Below, one piece after another: positions 28,642 to 36,821 of a DNA stretch of 64,000 bases. Source of the stretch: Bifidobacterium actinocoloniiforme DSM 22766 (GTDB lineage: Bacteria > Actinomycetota > Actinomycetes > Actinomycetales > Bifidobacteriaceae); assembly GCF_001263395.1 (NCBI RefSeq), contig NZ_CP011786.1, positions 558,001 through 622,000 on the forward strand, read 5' to 3'. Within the stretch, counting starts at the first letter, position 1. Each line of letters starts with the position of its first letter. Under the pieces are notes generated by a model. It was given only the letters and a program-made list of their open reading frames with translations, did not search any database and was not told where the DNA came from. The position numbers and the translations under genes were made by a program.

Positions 28642-30155
28642 GATTGCCTTCCTTCCGGGTTCTTCCTCGGGGCCTGGGCAACGACTGCCTTGAACGCCTT
28701 CGGGTTGATGACTGAGTGCGTCGGTCGCCCTCCGACGATCGTCATGAGCGGCCTGCCGCTCACCGTCATCCCCTCGAAGGGGGTGTTGCGGGCTTTGGAC
28801 AGGAAACGGTTGGCCTCTACCGTCCACGACTCTTCCGGGGCCAGGACGACTAGATCCGCCTGGGCTGCCTGGGCATCGGCCGTGAGGTCAAGCACAGGCG
28901 CTGAGGCCCCCTCCTGGCTCCTCTGGCCGTTAACCTTGTGCATGATGGCTCCGATGTCGGTGGATGCCATGCCCATTAATCGCGCGGGGGCCAGGCTCAT
29001 CAGCTCGATGAGCCTGGCCTCGTCGATCCACCCTCCGTCCACCAAAACGCTGTGGCAGACCCCGTAAGCGCTCTCCAGACCTATGACCCCGTTGGGCGCT
29101 GACTCCAGGCCCCGCTCTTTCTCCGCCCTGGTATGGGGGGCGTGGTCGGTGGCGATCATGTCGACGGTCCCGTCGGCCATCGCCTCCAGGCTGGCCTGCC
29201 TGTCCGCCTCGGAGCGCAAGGGAGGGTTCATTTTTCCCATGGCTCCCAGGCGTGGCACGTCCTCGTCGGACAGGGCCAGGTAGTGGGGCGCGGTCTCGCA
29301 GCTGACCGGTAACCCTTGCCGTTTGGCTTCGCGTATGGCCTGGAAGGCGCCAGCGGTGGACACGTGCTGGAGGTGGATGCGCGCGCCAGTGGTCCGGGCC
29401 AGCTTGATGTCCCGGTTGACGATGGCGAGCTCGGTGGAGGCCGGAACCCCCTCCAGACCCAGTCTGCGCGAGACCGGCCCCTGGTTGATGAATCCCGTGC
29501 GGTGGCGCTCGCAGTGGTCCAGGAGGGGAATGCCCGCGGCCCGCGCGGAGAGGGCGACCTGCTCGGCGATGCCATCAGTCACGGCGGCACCGTCGTCGCT
29601 CAGGGCCACTACCGGGTGCAGGGCCGCGTTCGGATCGCTCTGGGACACGGGACCGCCCGGCAGATAGTCGGCCCAAGCGGAGGGCGGGTTCGGCACCAAC
29701 CCCTCTCGGTCCCGCGAGGCCGCCGCGCACAAACGGTAGCCTACGGGCAGGCGGCGGCCACGCTCCGACTCGTACCCCTGGAGGTAACCGATGACCTCGG
29801 GCCCGTCCATAGCCGGCTGGGTGTTGGGCATGATCAGGACCGAACTATAACCGCCGGCCGCGGCCGCCGAGCAGCCAGTGATCATATCCTCCTTGTCGGT
29901 GCCGCCGGGATCGCGGAAGTGGACATGGGGGTCGACCAGCCCCGGGGCCAAGAGAGCCCCGGTCAGATCGACCGCAAGGGTCCGGCCCTGCGCGCGCTCG
30001 CCCAGCCTCCGCCAAGCTTGGACCTCGTCCGCACCTGCGGCGAAACGCTCCACATCAGGCCAAGGCAGGAGGAGGTCCAAGCCTTGGCCGGTATCCCAGG
30101 CTTTGAGGCCGCGAAGCAGCAGGTTGGGGGCGTCCGACCCCTGGTCCGCGCGCAC
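28629..30155 (-). CDS. pyrC: dihydroorotase
   Basis: Zinc amidohydrolase that closes carbamoyl-aspartate to dihydroorotate. The 508 residues show the metal-binding DPHVHFRDPGGTDKED near 75, HLQHVSTAG, ATDHAPHT with the catalytic aspartate and the C-terminal composite-barrel part. The start is GTG at 30155, directly after the pyrI stop with no spacer. It is somewhat longer than usual, with an extra Ala/Glu-rich segment near 430 (SQEGASAPVLDLTADAQAAQ). Confidence 0.95.
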   Translation of the reverse strand: MRADQGSDAPNLLLRGLKAWDTGQGLDLLLPWPDVERFAAGADEVQAWRRLGERAQGRTLAVDLTGALLAPGLVDPHVHFRDPGGTDKEDMITGCSAAAAGGYSSVLIMPNTQPAMDGPEVIGYLQGYESERGRRLPVGYRLCAAASRDREGLVPNPPSAWADYLPGGPVSQSDPNAALHPVVALSDDGAAVTDGIAEQVALSARAAGIPLLDHCERHRTGFINQGPVSRRLGLEGVPASTELAIVNRDIKLARTTGARIHLQHVSTAGAFQAIREAKRQGLPVSCETAPHYLALSDEDVPRLGAMGKMNPPLRSEADRQASLEAMADGTVDMIATDHAPHTRAEKERGLESAPNGVIGLESAYGVCHSVLVDGGWIDEARLIELMSLAPARLMGMASTDIGAIMHKVNGQRSQEGASAPVLDLTADAQAAQADLVVLAPEESWTVEANRFLSKARNTPFEGMTVSGRPLMTIVGGRPTHSVINPKAFKAVVAQAPRKNPEGRQSWTA

Positions 30156-30575
30156 TTAAAGCTCCGCCTTCTCATCGCAGTAATCGCAGCGGTAGACTCC
30201 ACCGCCAACGCTGTCCAGGTGGAAGGACTGGATCAGACCGGTCTCGACGGTGGTGACGCAGCGCGGGTTGATGCAGCGGATCACGCCAGTCAGGTGCTCC
30301 GGCCGTTCAGGGCTGCACTTATCGACAATCCGCCCGTCCTCCACACGGTTGACAGTGGCTTGAGGGGCGACGAAGCCCAGGACCGTCAGATTCAGCTCGG
30401 AGCCACCTTCGATTTTGATGATGTCCTTGGAGCCGAAGCGCTCGCTCGGGGCGTTCATGATCAGCGCCAGGCGTGTTCTGGTGGGGTCCAAACCCAGGTA
30501 ATGCAAGACTTTAAGCGCCCTGCCGGCAGGCACATGGTCGATGATTACGCCTCGGTTGATGCTGGTGACTTCCAT
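30156..30575 (-). CDS. pyrI: aspartate carbamoyltransferase regulatory subunit
   Basis: Regulatory chain of aspartate transcarbamoylase, which binds CTP/ATP and holds a structural zinc. The 139 residues end with the four-cysteine zinc domain (CINPRC ... YRCDYCDEKAEL). The ATG at 30575 overlaps the pyrB stop by one base (TGATG), indicating translational coupling. Its presence points to allosteric feedback on PyrB. Confidence 0.94.
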   Translation of the reverse strand: MEVTSINRGVIIDHVPAGRALKVLHYLGLDPTRTRLALIMNAPSERFGSKDIIKIEGGSELNLTVLGFVAPQATVNRVEDGRIVDKCSPERPEHLTGVIRCINPRCVTTVETGLIQSFHLDSVGGGVYRCDYCDEKAEL

Positions 30576-31675
30576 CAGGCCTCCACTTCCTTCCACGCCT
30601 GGTATCCAGGCAGCTCATCACCCAACAGGGCCGCTTCCAGGGCCATTCGCACCAGCATCCCTTCCTTTACCTGCTGGAAGTACGCCGCTCGCGGATCCTG
30701 GTCCACCTCCTGGGCGATCTCGTTGACCCGGGGCAGCGGGTGGAGGACCGCCATGCTTGGCTTGGCGTGTGCGAGCTTGTCCTTGTCGAGGATGTAGGTG
30801 TCGCACAGGCGCAGGTAATCGTCCTCGTTGAAGAAGCGCTCCTTCTGGACGCGGGTCATGTAGAGCACGTCCAGGTCTCCAATCACGCTGAGCAGGTCAC
30901 TGGTCTGCTCATACTCGCAGCTTGGCGAGGCGTCGATCCGGTCGAGCACGTACTTAGGGCAGCGCAACTCGTCAGGGCTGATCAGCACGAAGCGGACGCC
31001 CCCGAAGCGGCTGAGCGTCTCGACAAGGGAGTGCACGGTGCGGCCAAAGGTCAAATCGCCGCACAAGCCGACGGTCAAACCGGTCAGCTTGCCGAATCGG
31101 GCTTGGATGGTAGCCAGATCCGCCAGCGTCTGCGTGGGGTGCATATGCCCACCGTCGCCTGCGTTGATGACCGGCACGCTGGCCGCCCTGGCCGCCACCA
31201 GCGCCGCACCCTCCTTGGGGTGGCGGATAGCCACCAGATCGGCGTAGTTAGACACGACTTTCAGGGTGTCGGAAATGGTCTCACCCTTGGAGGCGGAGGA
31301 CACTTGGGCTCCGGCGAAACCGATCACCTGGCCGCCCAGCCTCAGCATGGCTGTCTCGAAGCTCAGGCGCGTGCGCGTGGACGGCTCATAAAAAAGAGTG
31401 GCTAAGACCTTTCCTTCACAGGTCTTAGCCACTTGCCGACGATGGCCGTCGATGTAGGCGGCCCGGCTGATCAAATCCCGGATTTGATCAAGCCCCATAT
31501 CGTCCAAGGTCACCAAACTGGTGCCCGACAGGGACTCGATCGATCGCGTCGATCCAGCTCGCTGATGTTTGGAATGCGGAGAGAACTTATCCTGCCCAAC
31601 CTTGGGGCCTACCCGTCGTTCAGACAACGGCGCACCTTTCCCGAAAAGGTGGCCACCTTGTGTGACCTGTACCAC
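30575..31675 (-). CDS. pyrB: aspartate carbamoyltransferase catalytic subunit
   Basis: Makes carbamoyl-aspartate, the committed step. Motifs: the carbamoyl-phosphate loop FYEPSTRTRLSFE, ETISDTLKVVSNY, IRHPKEGAA, HPTQTLADL and HPLPRVNEI. Family similarity begins only at SLVTLDDMGLDQIR, so the true start is uncertain. The coordinates use the GTG at 31675, which has GGAG 4 bases upstream and gives a 50-residue leader; a TTG near 31510 would give about 310 residues. An intrinsic terminator structure lies inside the coding sequence at 31390-31433, and two alternative hairpins lie at 31633-31659. It is the first gene of the pyr operon, 60 bp after glnE. Confidence 0.93.
   Translation of the reverse strand: MVQVTQGGHLFGKGAPLSERRVGPKVGQDKFSPHSKHQRAGSTRSIESLSGTSLVTLDDMGLDQIRDLISRAAYIDGHRRQVAKTCEGKVLATLFYEPSTRTRLSFETAMLRLGGQVIGFAGAQVSSASKGETISDTLKVVSNYADLVAIRHPKEGAALVAARAASVPVINAGDGGHMHPTQTLADLATIQARFGKLTGLTVGLCGDLTFGRTVHSLVETLSRFGGVRFVLISPDELRCPKYVLDRIDASPSCEYEQTSDLLSVIGDLDVLYMTRVQKERFFNEDDYLRLCDTYILDKDKLAHAKPSMAVLHPLPRVNEIAQEVDQDPRAAYFQQVKEGMLVRMALEAALLGDELPGYQAWKEVEA
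31390..31433 (-). terminator. intrinsic terminator inside the pyrB coding sequence
   Basis: On the pyrB strand, 31433-31420 and 31410-31397 form a perfect 14-bp stem with a 9-base loop, followed by C and six U (31395-31390). It encodes the conserved residues VAKTCEGKVLATLF in frame. Stem and U-run use AT-rich codons (TTA, ACT, CTT, TTT, TAT) unlike the rest of the gene. It should stop transcription unless a translating ribosome covers it. Confidence 0.7.
31633..31659 (-). promoter_or_regulatory. two mutually exclusive hairpins in the pyr leader
   Basis: On the minus strand the palindrome AAGGTGGCCACCTT (31659-31646) overlaps a second stem CACCTTT/AAAGGTG (31651-31633, loop TCGGG), so only one can form. 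A third stem (CCGTTGT/ACGACGG) follows at about 31629-31612. They lie at the 5' end of pyrB; no PyrR-type binding motif was recognised. Confidence 0.45.
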
Positions 31676-31735
31676 AGTACTCCATGAGGCCGACCAAGCC
31701 GGCGAGGCGTAGGATAAGCCGCTTCCCTCGGCGAG

Positions 31736-34700
31736 TCATTGGCCGTAGAAAAGACGGACCATCACTTCGCGCGAGCGGCGCATGGCCGCCAGGAGCTGGT
31801 TGACGAAGTCGGCTCCGCGGTGGGCGGGATAGCCTTGGTAAACGGCCATGGCTCCCAGGGTGTAAGTGTCGTCGGGCAGAATGTCGGCCTGGCTGGCCCG
31901 CCCTGACCACAGATAGGAGCCGTTCCTGGCGCCGGTGCACAGACGCCAGCCTTCCCGAAGGGTCTTGGCGTCCTTCGACGCGATGAGCCCCAGTTCCTTC
32001 AACTCGTCGAGGGCTTCAAGCGTGGATGTGGTCCTCAGGCCCGGGCACTGGCCGGCGTATTCGAGTTGGTAGAGCTGGACGGTCCATTCCACGTCCGAGA
32101 GCCCTCCGGCGCCCAGTTTCAGGTGGCGATCGCGACGGACACCACGCGGCAAGCGTTCAGCTTCCATGCGGGCTTTGAGCTTGCGGATCTCGGCCACTTG
32201 CTCCACGGATGGGGGCGAAGCCGGATAACGCAGGGGATCGGCCACCTCGAAGAGGAAGCGATCGGCCAAATTCTCGTCTCCCGCGGCTCGACGGGCTCGC
32301 AGGAGGGCCTGATGCTCCCAAACCGCCGACCACTGCTGGTAGTAGCGCCGGCAGGATTCCAAGGAACGCACAATAGGCCCAATCTTCCCTTCGGGCCGCA
32401 AATCCAGATCCAAGTCCACCTTGGGCTCAAGGCTCAGGGTCATTGAACCCAAAATGGCCCGCAAGTCATCCGAAACGGCCCGGGCGAAGGCACCGGCCTG
32501 AGCATCGTCAGCCTCCGCCGCAGGTTCGTAAATCAGCATGGCGTCAGCATCGGAGTTGAAGTTCACTTCCCTGCCGCCGTAGCGCCCCAGAGCGATCACG
32601 CAGATTCGGGCGGGCGCGTGGTCCAGACCCTGCTGCCGCTTCTGGTTTTGCAGGGCCCAGTCCAGGGATGATTGCATCATCGCGTCGTGGACGTCGCTCA
32701 TCCCCTCCAGACAGGCGCTTTCGTCGTTCACCCGGCTCAACCAGCCCAGGCCGATTCGCTCAATCTCCCGCCGGCGCATGGCGCGAACAGCGTCAGCGAA
32801 ACCGGCCATATCGTCGGCGTGCCGCTGAAGGTAAGCGTCGCACGAGATGGTCAGCGAGTCCAAGCCTCTGGGTTCCAGCAGGTGGTCATCCCCCAGCCAG
32901 GTGACCGATTCCACAGACTTGCACAGGGCGCCTGACAGGTAGCGGGAGTTGGCCAGCACGTGGCAGAGTCGGCGGGCGGCCGAGGAGGAGTCGCGCAGGA
33001 AACCTAGGTAAGTGCTTTTGTTGCCGAAGCGTTCCTCCAGGGTGCGCCAACCCAGCAGTCCCATGTCCGGATCCTGCCCCGCTCCCAGCCAGGCGAATAC
33101 AGCGGGCAGGAGGATGCGGTTGATCTTAGCCGACCGGGTCAGCCCCCGAGTCAGGGCCTGGACGTGGCGGAGGGCGGCATCCGGGTCGGCGAAGCCAATC
33201 GACGCGAAACGCTCCTTGGCGGCCTCGGGCTTCAAACTCACCTCGTCATCGTCTAGCTGGGCCTCGATTGGAAGCATGGGACGGAAGTAGATGGCCAGGT
33301 GGAGCCGACGGACCTCACGGCGGGTGCGGTCGTAGCGGTCGACCAGCTCGTCCGGGTGCAGGTCGAAAGCCCGGCTCAGCCGGCTCAGCTCCTCATTGCT
33401 CTCCAAATCCTTCAGGGTGAGCTTGCGCCGCGATTTGAGGCCGCCCTGGTTATGGGAACCCAGGTCCGGGAAGAGGTGGGTGCGCTTGAGCAGCCACATC
33501 TGCTGACGATGCTCCAAGACACGCTCGAATCGGTAATCAGCGGCCAGGCGGCGAGCGTGGTGGGAGGAGATGTACCCGCCAGCCGCCAGGGCGTCCAAGG
33601 CGTCCAGCGTGGACCTGACGCGCAAACTGGAATCGGTACGGCCATGGACCAGCTGGAGCATCTGCACGGTGAACTCGACATCACGCAGGCCCCCAGCGCC
33701 CAGCTTGATCTCCCTGTCCTTGAGCTTGGCTGGGATCAGCGTCTCCACCCGCGAGCGCATTTCCTGACAGTCGTATACGAAATTGGGACGCTGCGAGGCG
33801 GACCAGACCAGCTCGTCGCACATGGCCTGGTAGCGCTCGCCCAGGTCCGCGTCCCCAGCCACGGGACGGGCCTTGAGCAGGGCCTGGAACTCCCAGTTAT
33901 CCGCCCATGACCCGTAGTATTCGCGGTGGGAGTCGAGGGTGCGCACCAAGGGACCGTCCTTGCCTTCCGGTCGCAGGGCGGTGTCCACCTTCCACAGGGG
34001 CGGCTCGACGACACCGGGAATGACCGATTGGCAGATTCGTTGGAGAGCCATGGCTATGGCGCTGCCGGTCTCCACCAGGTCGTGCGCGCTGGAACCGGTT
34101 TCCGGCCCCGCTGGCTCGACCAGGTAAATCAGGTCAACGTCCGACACGTAGTTGAGCTCCTGGGCGCCGAGCTTTCCCATGCCGATCACCGCGAAACGGC
34201 AGGAGTCCGCCCCTGGCACCTTACGGCGGGCAATCGCCAAGGCCGCGTCCAAGGTTTCGCCGGCCAGGTCCGACAGGGCGCGGCTGACCTGGGGCTGGGC
34301 GGCGACCGGGTCCCGGGCCCTCAAATCATCCGCCATGATCGCCGCCAGCCGCCGATAGTAACCTGCTCTGAGCGCACTGACGGCTGGGGCGTAGTTAATC
34401 CTCTTGCCTGCGCCGGCGGCATGCGCCACCTCCTGACGCAAGCTAGCCCCGCCCAATTGCCCATGGGCCGCTGCCGCCACCAGGGCGGGCCGGTGTTGCA
34501 TCAGCCTCCCCATAGCCTGCGAGGCTCCGAGCACCAACACCAGGCGATTCAAGGCCTCCGGCCTCCGAGCCAAGTGACTCATGCTCAGTTCCGAGCCATA
34601 TTCGTTGGCCTCCGCGCCCACAACGGAAGTCCCAACCCCTTGCATCCCAGGCTCGTAAATGCCGCTGCCGGGCCAGGCGGGCGCGGGGGCGACGCCAGGG

Positions 34701-35125
34701 AGCGAAGGAGCTGGCGCAATGGCGCCGCCCAGGTGCGAGGAGTTGGGGGATTTAAGTGGAGTAGCGCCAGCCGGGGATGATGGACCAACCGCGAGCGCAC
34801 TGTTTACGCCCGAGGGCTCAAGAGGCGTGGTTCCGCCGCCGTGTTCCTGCAAGGCCTGCGCTTCACTCCCGTCGAGGGCCCAACCAGTCACCGCCCCGGG
34901 GCCTGCGCTTTCCTCCCCTATGTGCGTCAGGGCTTCCAGCGCCTTGTCAGGGTCGCAGGCATGGCCCAAGTACTCTAACAGTAAATCGACGCCCTGGGAG
35001 CCCAGCCCTAAACGCGCGAGCTTGTCCAATTCCCGCCGGGCCCGCCCCACATTGCGCAGCCCCGCGCGAATAAGCTTGACCGAATTCAGATCGCCCGCCG
35101 CTCCATCCTCTCCCGTCGCCACCAT
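31736..35125 (-). CDS. glnE: bifunctional glutamine synthetase adenylyltransferase/deadenylase
   Basis: Adds and removes AMP on glutamine synthetase in response to nitrogen state. Two nucleotidyltransferase domains are visible: MGKLGAQELNYVSDVDLIYL in the N-terminal half and LGRYGGREVNFNSDADAM in the C-terminal half, each followed by a GlnE helical domain. The ATG at 35125 has GGGAGG 9 bases upstream and is preferred to one at 35221, giving 1129 residues. Residues about 71-178 are a Pro/Gly/Ser/Ala-rich insertion absent from the family core. pyrB follows 60 bp downstream. Confidence 0.95.
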   Translation of the reverse strand: MVATGEDGAAGDLNSVKLIRAGLRNVGRARRELDKLARLGLGSQGVDLLLEYLGHACDPDKALEALTHIGEESAGPGAVTGWALDGSEAQALQEHGGGTTPLEPSGVNSALAVGPSSPAGATPLKSPNSSHLGGAIAPAPSLPGVAPAPAWPGSGIYEPGMQGVGTSVVGAEANEYGSELSMSHLARRPEALNRLVLVLGASQAMGRLMQHRPALVAAAAHGQLGGASLRQEVAHAAGAGKRINYAPAVSALRAGYYRRLAAIMADDLRARDPVAAQPQVSRALSDLAGETLDAALAIARRKVPGADSCRFAVIGMGKLGAQELNYVSDVDLIYLVEPAGPETGSSAHDLVETGSAIAMALQRICQSVIPGVVEPPLWKVDTALRPEGKDGPLVRTLDSHREYYGSWADNWEFQALLKARPVAGDADLGERYQAMCDELVWSASQRPNFVYDCQEMRSRVETLIPAKLKDREIKLGAGGLRDVEFTVQMLQLVHGRTDSSLRVRSTLDALDALAAGGYISSHHARRLAADYRFERVLEHRQQMWLLKRTHLFPDLGSHNQGGLKSRRKLTLKDLESNEELSRLSRAFDLHPDELVDRYDRTRREVRRLHLAIYFRPMLPIEAQLDDDEVSLKPEAAKERFASIGFADPDAALRHVQALTRGLTRSAKINRILLPAVFAWLGAGQDPDMGLLGWRTLEERFGNKSTYLGFLRDSSSAARRLCHVLANSRYLSGALCKSVESVTWLGDDHLLEPRGLDSLTISCDAYLQRHADDMAGFADAVRAMRRREIERIGLGWLSRVNDESACLEGMSDVHDAMMQSSLDWALQNQKRQQGLDHAPARICVIALGRYGGREVNFNSDADAMLIYEPAAEADDAQAGAFARAVSDDLRAILGSMTLSLEPKVDLDLDLRPEGKIGPIVRSLESCRRYYQQWSAVWEHQALLRARRAAGDENLADRFLFEVADPLRYPASPPSVEQVAEIRKLKARMEAERLPRGVRRDRHLKLGAGGLSDVEWTVQLYQLEYAGQCPGLRTTSTLEALDELKELGLIASKDAKTLREGWRLCTGARNGSYLWSGRASQADILPDDTYTLGAMAVYQGYPAHRGADFVNQLLAAMRRSREVMVRLFYGQ

Positions 35126-35320
35126 CGTCAGCCGCCTCCCACTCTCGAACCGGTCGCGCGGTTCATCCCGTTGCCCCGCCTCTACCGAATACTCACCAAT
35201 ATATCCGTCTCCCCCACCCAATCAATCCAACCCCAGCCCGACAACTCATCGTCCATCATCCCCTCCCACACCAATCCCCTCCCCAACCCGCCCGAACCCT
35301 TCCAAAGCCCCGTCCGATAA

Positions 35321-35384
35321 TTTTGGGCAGGTCCTCACGTTTTCTTATGGATTTCGAAGGAAAAACGTGAGGACCTGCCCAAAA
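35321..35384. repeat. 64-bp inverted-repeat element, copy 1
   Basis: Perfect 23-bp arms (35321-35343 and 35362-35384) flank an 18-base centre. Each arm carries the shared half-site TTTTGGGCAGGTCCTCACG. This is the most symmetrical of nine copies. Confidence 0.9.
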
Positions 35385-35620
35385 TGCATTCCGAATCATC
35401 ACCGGGCATTGCCGCCGCTCTTTTCGACGCGACAGGCTCAGGGCATAACAACCAACGGGCATCAAGCCCGTTTGCTGGTAAGGCGCGTCCTTAAAGCTGG
35501 GTCTGTTCGATAAATCCACTAAGCATGCCCTCAAGTATCTGCTGTGCCAAAGCACGCATCCTGCCTTCGAGGCCCCCTTCCCTGGCTAACCTCCACCCTG
35601 AGCCGCGAACCCAATAATTA

Positions 35621-35684
35621 TTTTGGGCAAATCCTCACGGAATCAAGCCTGATGTCGCTGATTTACGTGCGAACTTGCCCAAAA
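35621..35684. repeat. 64-bp inverted-repeat element, copy 2
   Basis: Left half-site TTTTGGGCAAATCCTCACG; the right half-site read on the other strand is TTTTGGGCAAGTTCGCACG. Same total length as copy 1, different centre. Confidence 0.9.
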
Positions 35685-35807
35685 TGAATTTAGGGATGGC
35701 ACGGGCGGAGGAATTTGGCGAATTTCAGCGTTGTGGGTGCTCAACCGCCTGGAGGCGCTAACGACGACGCGCAGATAGCGGTTGAGTAGGTTCGAGGCGC
35801 AGAGCGG

Positions 35808-36692
35808 TCAGGACTTGCCCAACTCCAGCTGGTCGCAGGGCACCTTGGCGAAGAGGGCACGGACGTTGCGCCAGATGCGCCGGGTGACTACAGGCTGGTT
35901 CATCGAGTAAAGGTGGATTCCGTCCGCGCCTTGGGCGACTAAATCACTGATTTGCTGGGAGGCGTAAGCTATGCCGGCCTCCTGCAACGCCTCGGTGTCT
36001 CCGCCCCACTTATCCAGCAAGCGCTCCGCGGCGGGAGGTATCCGGAATCCGCAGGTCGAGCTCATGCGACGCACCTGGGCGGCTTTGGTAATCGGCATGA
36101 TGCCCGCCTCGATCGGGACACAGACGCCAGCCTCCCGTGCCCGATCCAAGAAGCGCATGAAGTCTTCATTATCGTAGAAGAGCTGGGAGATCAGATGATC
36201 CGCACCAGCATCGACTTTCTCCTTCAAATGCCGAATGTCCTCAGCTGGGGAGACGGCCTCAGGATGCGTTTCAGGATAGCAGGCAGCCGAAATCCGCAGA
36301 TTCGGCTTAGTTCGGCGCACGTAGGCGATTAAATCACAGGCGTGGGTGAACACCCCAGCAGGTTTCCGCCCTTGGACGCAGTCCCCTCGCAGGAGCAGGA
36401 CAGCTGAGACACCAGCCTGTTCGAACATATCCAAAGCCTCGCGGACAACGCCCTCATCCGAGTACTGGGCCGTCAAATGAGCAACGGCTGATATGCCATA
36501 CCCCTGGCGGATGGTCCGGCAAATGCGCGCGGTTGCGGTACGATCCGACTGCCTGCCGGTGCCGTAAGTCACTGAGATGAAGTCCGGCTCGAGTTCCTCA
36601 AGGCCGTCCAAAGTGTCGTAAATCGTCCCCACAGCGGCGTCGCGCTTAGGGGGGAAGACCTCCAATGAAAAAATCGGTTGATGCATATTCAT
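35808..36692 (-). CDS. metF: methylenetetrahydrofolate reductase
   Basis: Reduces 5,10-methylene-THF to 5-methyl-THF with FAD, supplying the methyl group used by MetE. The 294 residues show SLEVFPPK near the N-terminus, the catalytic glutamate region FISVTYGTG, LLRGDC and QLFYDNEDFMRF. AGGAGAGG precedes two closely spaced ATGs (36692 and 36686); either may be used. It lies 129 bp downstream of metE on the same strand, so the two form a methionine operon. Confidence 0.95.
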   Translation of the reverse strand: MNMHQPIFSLEVFPPKRDAAVGTIYDTLDGLEELEPDFISVTYGTGRQSDRTATARICRTIRQGYGISAVAHLTAQYSDEGVVREALDMFEQAGVSAVLLLRGDCVQGRKPAGVFTHACDLIAYVRRTKPNLRISAACYPETHPEAVSPAEDIRHLKEKVDAGADHLISQLFYDNEDFMRFLDRAREAGVCVPIEAGIMPITKAAQVRRMSSTCGFRIPPAAERLLDKWGGDTEALQEAGIAYASQQISDLVAQGADGIHLYSMNQPVVTRRIWRNVRALFAKVPCDQLELGKS

Positions 36693-36821
36693 ACCTCTCC
36701 TGCATACGAGCGGAACGGGCCCGAAAAGCCCTACGCGCCGCCGCGCGCCTTCACCCTCACAGCAGGCCGGGGCGAGTGACGCCTCCTGCGCGCCACCCTT
36801 CCCCGACCGAAAAGCGCCGAA

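Larger units (their letters stand above)
35126..35807. other. gap upstream of glnE holding two inverted-repeat elements
   Basis: About 680 bases between metF and glnE, both on the minus strand. It contains repeat copies 1 and 2, whose starts are exactly 300 bases apart, and a Pro-codon-like C-rich stretch at 35215-35310. No convincing gene was seen. The glnE promoter must lie here. Confidence 0.5.

Noticed and set aside
29316-30797. 493-codon plus-strand open frame opposite pyrC, pyrI and pyrB
   Set aside because: Shadow of the pyr genes; no domain, no ribosome binding site and implausible composition.
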